DNA of 64,000 nucleotides from DATBGZ01 sp036557785 (GTDB lineage: Bacteria; Actinomycetota; Actinomycetes; Mycobacteriales; Micromonosporaceae). The notes below the pieces were generated by a model that searched no databases, was not told where the DNA came from, and saw only the letters and a list, made by a program, of their open reading frames with translations. How positions within the stretch are numbered: position 1 is the first letter of the stretch; every line of letters begins with the position of its first letter. The translations under genes were made by a program, and so were the position numbers. The stretch is taken from assembly GCA_036557785.1 (NCBI GenBank), contig DATBGZ010000083.1, positions 9,833-73,832 of the forward strand. Reading direction: 5' to 3'. Shown here one piece after another: positions 26,115 through 33,911 of the stretch.

Positions 26115-26972
26115 TCATGCCGTGCCCGAGGAGGACGCCCTCCAGTCGGGCGGGCTGCGGTGTGAGGGCCGGGTCGGCTGGCATGTCGGGCACCAGAAGG
26201 TGACGCGCTCGCCGAGGGTCTCGCGCTCGATCAGCGTGCCGCAGCGGCGGCAGGGCGCCCGACCCCGGCCGTACACGTAGGACTCCTCGCCGCGACGCAG
26301 TGACCCGGTCGTCGCCTGGGTCCACCGTCCCCGATGGGCACGCAGCAGCCGGTGCGCCAGGTTGACCACGCTCGCCAGGTCGTCGATGTCGCACACCCGG
26401 GTCCGCGGGTGGATTCCCCGCAGGAACAGCACTTCGGCCTTGTAGAAGTTGCCGATTCCGGCGAGGTTGCGCTGGTCGAGCAGGGCCTCCGCGATGCCCC
26501 GTTCCGGCTGGGCTCGCAGCCGGCTCACGGCCTCCTGCGGATCCCAGCCGCCGGCCTCCTCCGGCGCACCGAGCAGGTCGGGCCCGAGGTGACCGACCAG
26601 GTCCTGCTCGTCGTCGGTCGGCACCAGGCGCAGATCGTGCAGGTGGTAGCCGACGGCCGCGGTAGTTGGCGTCTGCAGGACGACGCGGATCTCGTGGCTG
26701 GGCCGTCCCCGCCATGGGTCGCCCGCGCCGAAGATCCGCCACGCCCCATCCATGCGCAGATGCGAGTGCAACGTCATGAGGCGGGCGTCGCCGGGGTCCG
26801 CCAGACGCAGGAGCAGGTGCTTGCCCCGGCTGCCACAGCCGAGCACGCGCCACCCGGCGAGATCGACGGTGGCGAGTGCCGGAACCCTCAGGTCGCTATG
26901 CCGGATCAAGAACCCGCGCAGCGCCCGGTCGAGCATGCGGGCCGTGTTCCAGACGGTGTCGCCCTCGGGCAT
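26115..26972 (-). CDS. nei: Endonuclease VIII-like DNA glycosylase (Nei2 type)
   Basis: A 285-residue base-excision repair glycosylase/AP lyase for oxidised pyrimidines. The catalytic N-terminus after Met removal is P2-E3 in MPEGDTV, the Nei rather than Fpg form. The helix-two-turn-helix is GIGNFYKAEVLFLRGIHP, and the C-terminal zinc finger has CRRC and CPTC 16 residues apart. The gene converges on pspA with 11 bp between stops. Start ATG 26972, divergent from the oxidoreductase gene. Confidence 0.93.
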   Translation of the reverse strand: MPEGDTVWNTARMLDRALRGFLIRHSDLRVPALATVDLAGWRVLGCGSRGKHLLLRLADPGDARLMTLHSHLRMDGAWRIFGAGDPWRGRPSHEIRVVLQTPTTAAVGYHLHDLRLVPTDDEQDLVGHLGPDLLGAPEEAGGWDPQEAVSRLRAQPERGIAEALLDQRNLAGIGNFYKAEVLFLRGIHPRTRVCDIDDLASVVNLAHRLLRAHRGRWTQATTGSLRRGEESYVYGRGRAPCRRCGTLIERETLGERVTFWCPTCQPTRPSHRSPPDWRASSSGTA

Positions 26973-27102
26973 GTACCGATCGTGCCCCCCGAGGCGGGCA
27001 TGGCACCATCGCCCCTGCGCGAGATCCAGCCGGCGCCGGTCATCCGCGCCCGCGGCGCATGGGGCCGGCGCGCCATCGTGGCGGCCGGGCGAGAATGTCC
27101 GC

Positions 27103-28032
27103 ATGCGACTGACGGTGTTCACTGAGCCCCAGCGGGGCGCCTCGTACGACGACCTGCTCCGGGTGGCACGCCACGCCGAGACGCTCGGGTTTGATGCCTT
27201 CTTCCGCTCCGACCACTACCTCGCGATGGGCGGGGACGGGCTGCCCGGCCCGACCGACTCCTGGGTGACGCTGGCCGGGCTCGCCCGTGACACGTCCACC
27301 ATCCGGCTGGGCACCATGCTCACCTGCGGCACGTTCCGCCTGCCCGGTCCGCTGGCGATCTCGGTGGCCCAGGTGGATGCGATGAGCGCGGGACGGGTCG
27401 AGCTGGGGCTGGGCGCGGGGTGGTTCGAGGCCGAGCACCGTGCCTACGGCATTCCCTTCCCGTCGACGGCGGATCGCCTTGATCGCCTGGCGGAGCAGTT
27501 GGCGATCGTGACGGGGCTGTGGACGACCCCGGTCGGCGAGACGTTCACCTTCCACGGCAAGCACTTCGAGTTGATCGACTCGCCCGCGCTGCCCAAGCCG
27601 GTGCAGAGCCCTCGCCCACCGCTGATCGTGGGCGGCTGGGGAGCGAGGCGGACCCCGGCGCTCGCGGCGCGGTTCGCCGATGAGTTCAACGCGCCGTTCG
27701 CCTCGCTCGAAGATACGCGAGCCGCGTACGAGCGGGTCGCCACAGCCTGCGGGGCCGCGGGGCGCGACCCGGGCGATCTGCTGCTGTCGGCCGCGCAGAC
27801 GGTGTGCTGCGGTCGTGACGACGCCGAGGTGGCGCGCCGTGCCACGGTGGTGGGCCGGGGAGTCGAGGCCCTGCGTACCAACAGTCTCTGCGGCACCCCC
27901 GCCGAGATCGTCGACAAGATCGGCCGCTTCGCCGAGGCCGGTGCCTCTCGCATCCACCTGCAGGTGCTCGACCTGCAGGACCTGGACCACCTGGACCTGA
28001 TCGCGGCGCAGGTCCATCCCCAGCTCGACTGA
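27103..28032 (+). CDS. LLM-class flavin/F420-dependent oxidoreductase
   Basis: A 309-residue luciferase-like TIM-barrel enzyme. Typical segments are SDHYLAMGGDG near 39, LGTMLTCGTFRLPG near 71, ELGLGAGWFEAEH near 105 and the cofactor-phosphate region LIVGGWGARRTPALAARFADEFN near 170. In actinobacteria most of these use the deazaflavin F420. The substrate cannot be inferred. The ATG at 27103 gives the standard family N-terminus MRLTVF. It stands alone, divergent from nei. Confidence 0.85.
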   Translation: MRLTVFTEPQRGASYDDLLRVARHAETLGFDAFFRSDHYLAMGGDGLPGPTDSWVTLAGLARDTSTIRLGTMLTCGTFRLPGPLAISVAQVDAMSAGRVELGLGAGWFEAEHRAYGIPFPSTADRLDRLAEQLAIVTGLWTTPVGETFTFHGKHFELIDSPALPKPVQSPRPPLIVGGWGARRTPALAARFADEFNAPFASLEDTRAAYERVATACGAAGRDPGDLLLSAAQTVCCGRDDAEVARRATVVGRGVEALRTNSLCGTPAEIVDKIGRFAEAGASRIHLQVLDLQDLDHLDLIAAQVHPQLD

Positions 28033-28051
28033 CGTGCGCCCGGGGGGGTGC

Positions 28052-28717
28052 TCAGCGGGGATCCGTCAGCGCGTCCGCCTCAGGCTCGTACGCGTCGGCC
28101 TCCGCTTCGAGCGCATCAGGCCCGAGGGGCTCGGAGTCGTCGGGCGCGAGGGGTCTTCGTGCCCGGACGAGCTCGCGGGCGCTCACCGCGAGCAGGATGC
28201 CGACGGCGAGGTAGAAGCCGATCGCCGGCCGAGTCCGCGCCGCATCCGTGGGGTCGCCATGCTGGGCCTGAGCCTGCGCGACGACCTGGGGAGCCACCGC
28301 CACGACCTCGGTGACCAGCAGCACGACCGCCGCCAGCGCCGCGGCGGCGCCGATGCGGACGCGTAGGTGCATCGGGGCCACGAGGGTCAGGATCATGCCG
28401 GCGAAGATCACTATGGCGGCGACGACGGCGAGCGGCTGGACGGGCTCGCCCAGCCCGGAGTCCCGCTCCAGCTCCGTGATGGCCTCGGCGGGCAGGTTCA
28501 CGGTCTGCCTCCCGCCGTCCTCGGTGGTCGTGGAGGTGATATCTGGTGCGCCGCCCGTCACCAGATTCACTCCCGTGAACGTGCCCACATAGCCCACGGT
28601 GGGGCTCTGCGAGCTGTCGTCGCAGGAGACGGTCAGGAACGGAAGCAGGAACATCAGCAGGGCAAGCCCCAGCCCGGCCGGGCTCAGCATGCGGTCGACC
28701 AAGGTTCGGGCGGCCAT
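28052..28717 (-). CDS. Four-helix membrane protein, unknown function
   Basis: A 221-residue protein: short N-terminus, first helix GLGLALLMFLLPFLTVSCD (about 15-33), an external loop of about 70 residues with Thr/Gly-rich sequence, then three helices (about 95-190) and an acidic cytosolic tail rich in Glu/Ala. The Cys after the first helix (VSCD) is typical of similar unnamed actinobacterial membrane proteins. GGGAGG precedes the ATG by 8 nt. A tandem repeat array occupies the upstream region. No family recognised. Confidence 0.7.
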   Translation of the reverse strand: MAARTLVDRMLSPAGLGLALLMFLLPFLTVSCDDSSQSPTVGYVGTFTGVNLVTGGAPDITSTTTEDGGRQTVNLPAEAITELERDSGLGEPVQPLAVVAAIVIFAGMILTLVAPMHLRVRIGAAAALAAVVLLVTEVVAVAPQVVAQAQAQHGDPTDAARTRPAIGFYLAVGILLAVSARELVRARRPLAPDDSEPLGPDALEAEADAYEPEADALTDPR

Positions 28718-28734
28718 GGCGGTTCCTCCCTCGG

Positions 28735-28845
28735 TGATGCCGGCCCTGCACGGATGCCGGCCCTCGGGCAATGACGGCCCTGCACGTGATGGCGGCCCTG
28801 CAGTGATGACGGCCCTGCAGTGATGACGCGGCGCTGCGCAGCAGC
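28735..28845 (-). repeat. Tandem array of a 17-bp unit upstream of the membrane gene
   Basis: About five to six imperfect copies of TGATGACGGCCCTGCAG (forward strand), the clearest at 28788-28830. The array begins about 18 bp upstream of the start codon of the reverse-strand membrane gene, so it lies in its 5' leader or promoter. Confidence 0.75.
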
Positions 28846-28954
28846 ATGCCATCTGACTCCTGGGCCGGCCCGACCTCCTCCCTTACGCTGATCGTCATCG
28901 GCCTGATGATCTGAATCGGACAGCGTCCGTCCGAAGTGGACGGTATCGGCTGGG

Positions 28955-29761
28955 TCAGGCTGCCGAGCCCGTGATCAGGGTGAGGATCGGCCTGGTGGAC
29001 ACCGCCTGCTCAGGGTCGAGGTCGGCGAATGGCGGCTCCGCCGAGAGCACCGGGCGGGCCAGGCCGGTGCGGCGGCGCGGTGACCGGGCGTCGGTCATGG
29101 GCGTCTGGGTCCTGTCATCGCCACCGATGTCGATGAGCGCGGGCTCGGCCGCCAGCACCGGTCGGGCAAGCCCGGAGCGCCGTCGCGGGGCCCCGGTGCG
29201 CTCCGCCCCGGCGGGCGCGGTCTGCTCCGCGCGGGCCGGCGGCGCGCCGTGCAACGTCCGCGCGGGCGTGGCTCTCCGCTTCGCACGCGTGGGGGGTGCA
29301 GCCACCGCGGTGCGGCCGAGGTCCGCACATCGTTGAGCCAGAGCCGTTTCCCGCAGCAGGACCGCGGCCACCTCGGCGGTCAGGCTGAAGGCGAGGCTGC
29401 GCCGGCTCGGCGGCAGCGCATGCTGCTCGCCCACTGCGGACTCCAGCAGCGACACGGCCGCGCGGGTCTCGCCGAGGTGGGAGTGGACCACGGCCAGCTC
29501 CGCCGCGACCTCGTGCCTGCGCTCGGGGTTGAGCGTCGCGATGCGCTCCAGCACCGGGATGGCCTCCCGGTATCGCCGCGTCTGCCGGCACGCCGCCTTC
29601 AACGTGTCGAGGTGCTCGTCGATGTCCGCATCACTGCGTACCCGACGGTCGGTGAGCGTGACCACGAGCAGGTCGACGACGCCGTGGGCGCCCTGTGTGC
29701 GGCGGGCCTCCTCGACCGCGGCGTGCAGGTCGAGTGGAGCGAACAGCGACGGTGGCAACAT
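28955..29761 (-). CDS. Hypothetical TPR-like protein with a repeated C-terminal peptide
   Basis: A 268-residue soluble protein. Residues 25-160 are helical with TPR-like spacing (for example YREAIPVLERIATLNPERR). A Thr/Ala/Arg-rich linker follows. The peptide RRRxGLARPVLxAEP occurs twice, at 193-207 and 229-243. The start at 29761 (MLPPSLF) has no Shine-Dalgarno; it may be leaderless. No function can be assigned. Confidence 0.6.
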   Translation of the reverse strand: MLPPSLFAPLDLHAAVEEARRTQGAHGVVDLLVVTLTDRRVRSDADIDEHLDTLKAACRQTRRYREAIPVLERIATLNPERRHEVAAELAVVHSHLGETRAAVSLLESAVGEQHALPPSRRSLAFSLTAEVAAVLLRETALAQRCADLGRTAVAAPPTRAKRRATPARTLHGAPPARAEQTAPAGAERTGAPRRRSGLARPVLAAEPALIDIGGDDRTQTPMTDARSPRRRTGLARPVLSAEPPFADLDPEQAVSTRPILTLITGSAA

Positions 29762-30112
29762 GTGTTCGATTGTGCCGGGGGGGTACGACAAAATCGAGTC
29801 CTGTGCTGAAAAGATCTTGAAAAAGTTCTGACAACCCCACGGCTCGATGGGTTCGGCACAGGATGACCCCACGCCCGAGTACGAAGAGTCGCACCGAACG
29901 CACGCGGCGTCCGGGCATGGTACGCCGGTTGGCCGGACGTTCCGCCGGCTCCGCCGATCTGGATGAATGCGGCGAATGCGGTTCAACCCGGCGGTACCGT
30001 GGGTCGATCCGTTCGCCGGAGAACGCCCGAGGAGCACGCACCGTCCTGGCTCCCACGACGCCCGGCGTTACCTGACCCGTCAGCCGGGCGCACGCCGTAC
30101 GGGAGCCACCCC
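29762..30112. other. 351-bp divergent intergenic region
   Basis: No gene is visible. 29790-29835 is distinctly AT-rich for this genome (for example GAAAAGATCTTGAAAAAG) and probably holds the promoter of the reverse-strand gene, with a possible -35 TTGTCA on that strand. Near the other end, GCCCGG (30060-30065), CTGAC-CC-GTCAG (30072-30083) and CCGGGC (30084-30089) could fold into a bulged hairpin in the mRNA leader of the lipoprotein gene. Confidence 0.4.
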
Positions 30113-31732
30113 ATGCACCGTCCGCACCCCAGCCGTTGCATCGTCAGCCGTTCGATCGTCAGCCGTTCGATCGTCGTCTCCGCTGTCCTGGTCAGCCTGG
30201 TGGCCTTCGCGGGCTGTGGCCGCACCGCGGCGAACCCGGTCAACCTCGAGGGCGTCTCCACCACGGGCGACAACCCGTTCACGCCGCCGGTCGGCACCGA
30301 CCAGGCCGGCGTCGCCCCGCCCCAGGGCGCGGGCGGCTCGTTCCCCGGTGACACGGTCGGGCTCTTCGGCGGCACCCAGAAGCAGGCGACCTGCGACCGG
30401 GCCAAGATGATCGCGTTCCTGCAGCAGGACCACGCCAAGGCCGTCGCGTGGGCCGGGGTCCTGGGCGTCAACGTCGATGACGTCGAGGCCTTCATCACCT
30501 CGCTGACTCCGGCGATCCTGCGCTCGGACACCCGCGTGACCAACCACGGGTTCGTCAACGGGCACGCCACCGACATCCCTGCGGTGCTGCAGGCGGGCAC
30601 CGCGGTGCTGGTCGATGCCCACGGCGCACCCGTCACGAAGTGCTTCTGCGGCAACCCACTCACCCCGCCGGCCAGCTTCACGTCGGTGACCTTCGTGGGT
30701 CCACGATGGACGAACTTCAACCAGACCAACATCACCGTCATCGCCCCGGTGACGCAGACGGTGCAGCGGTTCGTCTTCGTCGAGCCCACCACGGGTCACT
30801 CGTTCCAGCGCCCCGCGGGTACCACGGGCCAGCAGGACGCGCCACCACCCAGCCCGGCGCCCACGACCTTCTCGCGCCCGCCGTCGCCGCCTCCGGCGAC
30901 CGCCACCGGCACGGCGCGGCCCTCGCCCTCCACGCCTCCACCCGGCGTGGTGCCCACGACCCCACCCGTGACCTCGCCCGCCCCGCCCGTTCCGGTCCCG
31001 CCGCCCGTGCCATCGCCGGCCGGACCGCCCACGGCGACACCGACCCCGACGGCCACAGCCACCCCGACCGCCACACCGACCCCGACCGCCACAGTGACCC
31101 CGAAGGCCACAGCCACCCCGACCGCCACAGTCACAGCAACGCCGACAAAGACGACCACGCCAACACCGACGACGACACCAACGCCGACGACCACGCCGCC
31201 AGGCACGACTACCCCGCCGGCCACGACGGCGGCGCCAGCACCGCCGGTGGTCCCACCGACCGGTCCGCCGACGGGTACCCCGACCGGCACGCCCACGGCC
31301 GCACCAACGGCGACGCCCTCGCCCACCGGGCCGCTGCGGGCGTCCTGGGTGATCGGGGACTGCTTCGTGCAGGGCGGGGTCGCCCATGGCACGGTGCTGG
31401 TCCGGTCGGACAGCCCCACGCCACACACGTTCACGGTGAACGTGCGGCTCGGCACCCAGGCGGACCCGGTCGCGGTGGACACCGTACGGGTTCCCGCTCA
31501 GCCGGGCCAGATCGGACAGGCGATCGTGAACGCGCCAACCTCCACTCCCGACGGCACGGTGCAGTGCGCGGTTCTGTCCATTCAGGACGAGACCGGCGCG
31601 ACACCCGTCGCTGGCGACCCGCTCCCACCGCCGTCGGACTCGCAGCCCATGCCGGCGCAACCGTCACCGGGCGAGCCCTCGGTCTCGCTGAGCCCGCCGA
31701 CCCTGGTGACGCCGGGACCGACCCGCTCCTGA
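30113..31732 (+). CDS. DUF6777-like lipoprotein with long Pro/Thr-rich linker
   Basis: A 539-residue exported protein. The signal peptide ends in a lipobox (AFAG-C35), so Cys35 is probably lipidated and anchors the protein outside the membrane. Residues about 88-235 resemble the DUF6777 domain (ATCDRAKMIAFLQQD, RVTNHGFVNG, CFCGNPLTPP). About 170 Pro/Thr residues follow as a wall-spanning linker (31000-31320), then a small C-terminal beta domain with two Cys (about 405-480). GGGAG lies 7 nt before the ATG. The DNA for residues 7-21 is a triplicated 15-bp unit. Function unknown. Confidence 0.8.
   Translation: MHRPHPSRCIVSRSIVSRSIVVSAVLVSLVAFAGCGRTAANPVNLEGVSTTGDNPFTPPVGTDQAGVAPPQGAGGSFPGDTVGLFGGTQKQATCDRAKMIAFLQQDHAKAVAWAGVLGVNVDDVEAFITSLTPAILRSDTRVTNHGFVNGHATDIPAVLQAGTAVLVDAHGAPVTKCFCGNPLTPPASFTSVTFVGPRWTNFNQTNITVIAPVTQTVQRFVFVEPTTGHSFQRPAGTTGQQDAPPPSPAPTTFSRPPSPPPATATGTARPSPSTPPPGVVPTTPPVTSPAPPVPVPPPVPSPAGPPTATPTPTATATPTATPTPTATVTPKATATPTATVTATPTKTTTPTPTTTPTPTTTPPGTTTPPATTAAPAPPVVPPTGPPTGTPTGTPTAAPTATPSPTGPLRASWVIGDCFVQGGVAHGTVLVRSDSPTPHTFTVNVRLGTQADPVAVDTVRVPAQPGQIGQAIVNAPTSTPDGTVQCAVLSIQDETGATPVAGDPLPPPSDSQPMPAQPSPGEPSVSLSPPTLVTPGPTRS
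30131..30175 (+). repeat. Three tandem 15-bp units in the signal-peptide coding region
   Basis: AGCCGTTGCATCGTC followed by two identical copies of AGCCGTTCGATCGTC. They encode SRCIV-SRSIV-SRSIV and lengthen the positively charged start of the lipoprotein signal in five-residue steps. Confidence 0.85.
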
Positions 31733-31745
31733 AGCCGGCCGCGGC

Positions 31746-32414
31746 TCAACCCGGCCGCGGGATGAGCCCGATGCGGTAGGCGGTCGCCACGAGCTGGCCC
31801 CGATCGCGGGCCCGGAGCTTGACCATGGCCCGGTTGAGGTGCGTCTTGACGGTCAGCGGCGAGATGAACAGTTGCGTCGCGATGGCGTCGTTGTCATGTC
31901 CCTGGGCCGCCGCGATGACGACGTCACGCTCCCGGGGGGTGAGCTCGGCGGCCAGGGCTGCTGCCTTGGGGTCGGGTGTCGAGGGCTCCCCGGCCTCGGC
32001 GAGATGGCGCAGCAGGGCGCGCTGCGCGTTCTGGGAGAGCGCCACATCGCCGCAGGCGGCCTTCTGCACCGCATCGATGATCTCGTCGGGGCTGGCGCTC
32101 TTGCCGAGGAAGCCGTCGGCGCCCGCACGCAGCGCCGCCAGCACATTCGGATCCCCATCGAAGGTTGTGAGGATGATCACCCGGGTCTGGGCCAGTGCAG
32201 GGACCTCACGGATGCGGCGGGTCGCGGCGATGCCATCGGTGCCCGGCATCCGCAGGTCCATCAGGATCACGTCGGGGGGCAGGCGCTGCGCCAGCCGGAC
32301 GGCCTCGTCGCCGTCTCCCGCCTCGGCCTGCACGTCGATGCCGGCCGATTCGAGGATCGTCCGCAGGCCGACCCGGATGGCGGGCTGGTCGTCGACGAGC
32401 AGGACGCTGGTCAT
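31746..32414 (-). CDS. NarL/LuxR-type response regulator
   Basis: A 222-residue DNA-binding response regulator. Receiver domain 1-125 with the acidic pair D8-D9, phospho-acceptor D53 (ILMDLRMPG) and K105 in LGKSAS. The C-terminal LuxR helix-turn-helix starts at LTPRERDVVIAAAQG and includes NDAIATQLFISPLTVKTHL. The start overlaps the stop of the sensor kinase gene as ATGA. It probably controls the divergent MMPL transporter or its own operon; the target is not shown. Confidence 0.94.
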   Translation of the reverse strand: MTSVLLVDDQPAIRVGLRTILESAGIDVQAEAGDGDEAVRLAQRLPPDVILMDLRMPGTDGIAATRRIREVPALAQTRVIILTTFDGDPNVLAALRAGADGFLGKSASPDEIIDAVQKAACGDVALSQNAQRALLRHLAEAGEPSTPDPKAAALAAELTPRERDVVIAAAQGHDNDAIATQLFISPLTVKTHLNRAMVKLRARDRGQLVATAYRIGLIPRPG

Positions 32415-33643
32415 CGGGTACGGCCGGGTGCCGCCGGCGACGTCTTCGTCTGCGCCGGCACCTGCTTGGCTGCCGACGAGGCTCGGGTGGACCCGGGCGA
32501 TGCGAGGGGCAGCGTCACGTGGATGGTGAACCGGTCCGGCCGCGACCCGATGTCGAGCGTGCCACCGGCCGCGGTCACCCGCTCCCGCATGCCAATGAGC
32601 CCGAAGCCTGATCCCTCCGCGCGCTTCAGCTCATCCACCGGGTTCTCGATGTCGATGTGCAGGCAGGCGTCCTCCGGGTGAACCTTGAGGGAGGCGGTCC
32701 CGGTCCCGTGCCGGTGGGCGTTGGTCAGCGCCTCCTGCACCACCCGATAGGCCGCGGCATTGGTCGTGGGGGTGAGAGCGACGTCGCCCGTGATCGACGC
32801 GTCCACGCTCATGCCGACGGCGCGGAACGACTCGATGAGCGACGGGATGCCCGCGGCGGTGGTCGGAACGGGGTCGGGCTCGTCGGTGCCGCTGGTCCGG
32901 CGCAGCACCGACACGATCTCCTGCAGCTCCTCGAGCACGGTACGGCTGGCGTTGCGGATCTCGGTCAGCGATGCCGTGACTGCCGGCGGCGCGTCGGCGA
33001 GGAGGCGTTCGGCCGCGCCCGCATGGACATTGATGATCGCGACATTATGGGCGACCGCGTCGTGCAGGTCCCGGGCGATGCGCACGCGCTCGTTGGCGAC
33101 CCGGTGCATGATCTCGCTCTCCCGTGCGTCGAGCGCGGTTCGGGCGCTGGCGTAGAGCGCGGCCGTATAGTCGGTGTGGTCGCGCAGGGAGAGACTGACC
33201 CCGACGACGGCGATGGTCCAGACCGGAAGGATCAAAGCGATGGGGTCCAACGGCCCGACCTGGAACCGGGCGATCGCCGTGATGTAGAGCATGATCGATA
33301 CCGCGGCGGCGACCGCCACCGAGACTCCGCGACGCCACCGCAGTGGCACGGCGAATGCGCAGATCTGGGTGAGCATCCAGACCGGGAACGCCGACGACGG
33401 GGTGAGGCCGACCAGCCCGCTGGCGAGCGTCGTGACGCCGACGGCGAGCAACGAATAGCGGCGGCGCACGGCGACGGCGGCGCCACAGACCACGAGCAGG
33501 GCCAGGCCGAACCAGGAGACCTGCGTGGTCGCCTGCCGCCACACCTCGGTGAGGACCGCGAGCACGGCGGCACCGTCGAGGAACCGCTCCCAGTTGCGGA
33601 GGGTCGGTGCGTCGGCGACCTGACCCGACTGAAGTGTCGGCAC
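32411..33643 (-). CDS. Sensor histidine kinase (HisKA_3/NarX type)
   Basis: A 410-residue membrane kinase. The N-terminal half holds about five to six helices (residues 22-175) with little extracytoplasmic sequence, suggesting it senses a membrane signal. The dimerisation segment has H194 in ARDLHDAVAHN, the phosphorylation site of the HisKA_3 class. HATPase motifs are NAAAYRVVQEALTNAHRHG and GSGFGLIGMRERV. The GTG follows AGGAAGG by 7 nt. It pairs with the overlapping response regulator. Confidence 0.93.
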   Translation of the reverse strand: MPTLQSGQVADAPTLRNWERFLDGAAVLAVLTEVWRQATTQVSWFGLALLVVCGAAVAVRRRYSLLAVGVTTLASGLVGLTPSSAFPVWMLTQICAFAVPLRWRRGVSVAVAAAVSIMLYITAIARFQVGPLDPIALILPVWTIAVVGVSLSLRDHTDYTAALYASARTALDARESEIMHRVANERVRIARDLHDAVAHNVAIINVHAGAAERLLADAPPAVTASLTEIRNASRTVLEELQEIVSVLRRTSGTDEPDPVPTTAAGIPSLIESFRAVGMSVDASITGDVALTPTTNAAAYRVVQEALTNAHRHGTGTASLKVHPEDACLHIDIENPVDELKRAEGSGFGLIGMRERVTAAGGTLDIGSRPDRFTIHVTLPLASPGSTRASSAAKQVPAQTKTSPAAPGRTR

Positions 33644-33842
33644 GCTCTGACCTTCCTCTCCGACGCCGGTGACGTTGTCGTATGCGTCGAGGCTAGGCCA
33701 CCGCGCGGGCCTCGGCCTTTCCCGACCTGCGCTTACTGCGCGCGCGGTACGGGCCCTGCTGCCACCGCGGTATCGAGATCACCGCGACCGGCCGATGCCG
33801 CCAGCCGCCGGCGCGGCCACGCTGGTCCGGGCCCCGCTCGCC

Positions 33843-33866
33843 CTGCCTGCAACGGGTGGCAGGCAG
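33843..33866. promoter_or_regulatory. Perfect 8-bp inverted repeat upstream of the MMPL gene
   Basis: CTGCCTGC, an 8-nt spacer and GCAGGCAG. It lies 45 bp before the MMPL start and 200 bp from the kinase start. It could be a regulator-binding site or a leader hairpin; the response regulator next door is a candidate binder. Confidence 0.4.
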
Positions 33867-33911
33867 CGGTAGGCCCGCCGCAGCGCTGGTCGACACAGGA
33901 AGCGGGCCGTC

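Noticed and set aside
30080..31660. 526-codon reverse frame and a Val/Gly repeat frame opposite the DUF6777-like gene
   Set aside because: They are shadows of the Pro/Thr-rich repeat DNA; the forward gene has a lipobox, ribosome-binding site and domain.
31733..31760. Repeated CCGGCCGCGG as terminator between convergent genes
   Set aside because: The stem is only CCGCGG with a 10-nt loop and could arise by chance in such GC-rich sequence.
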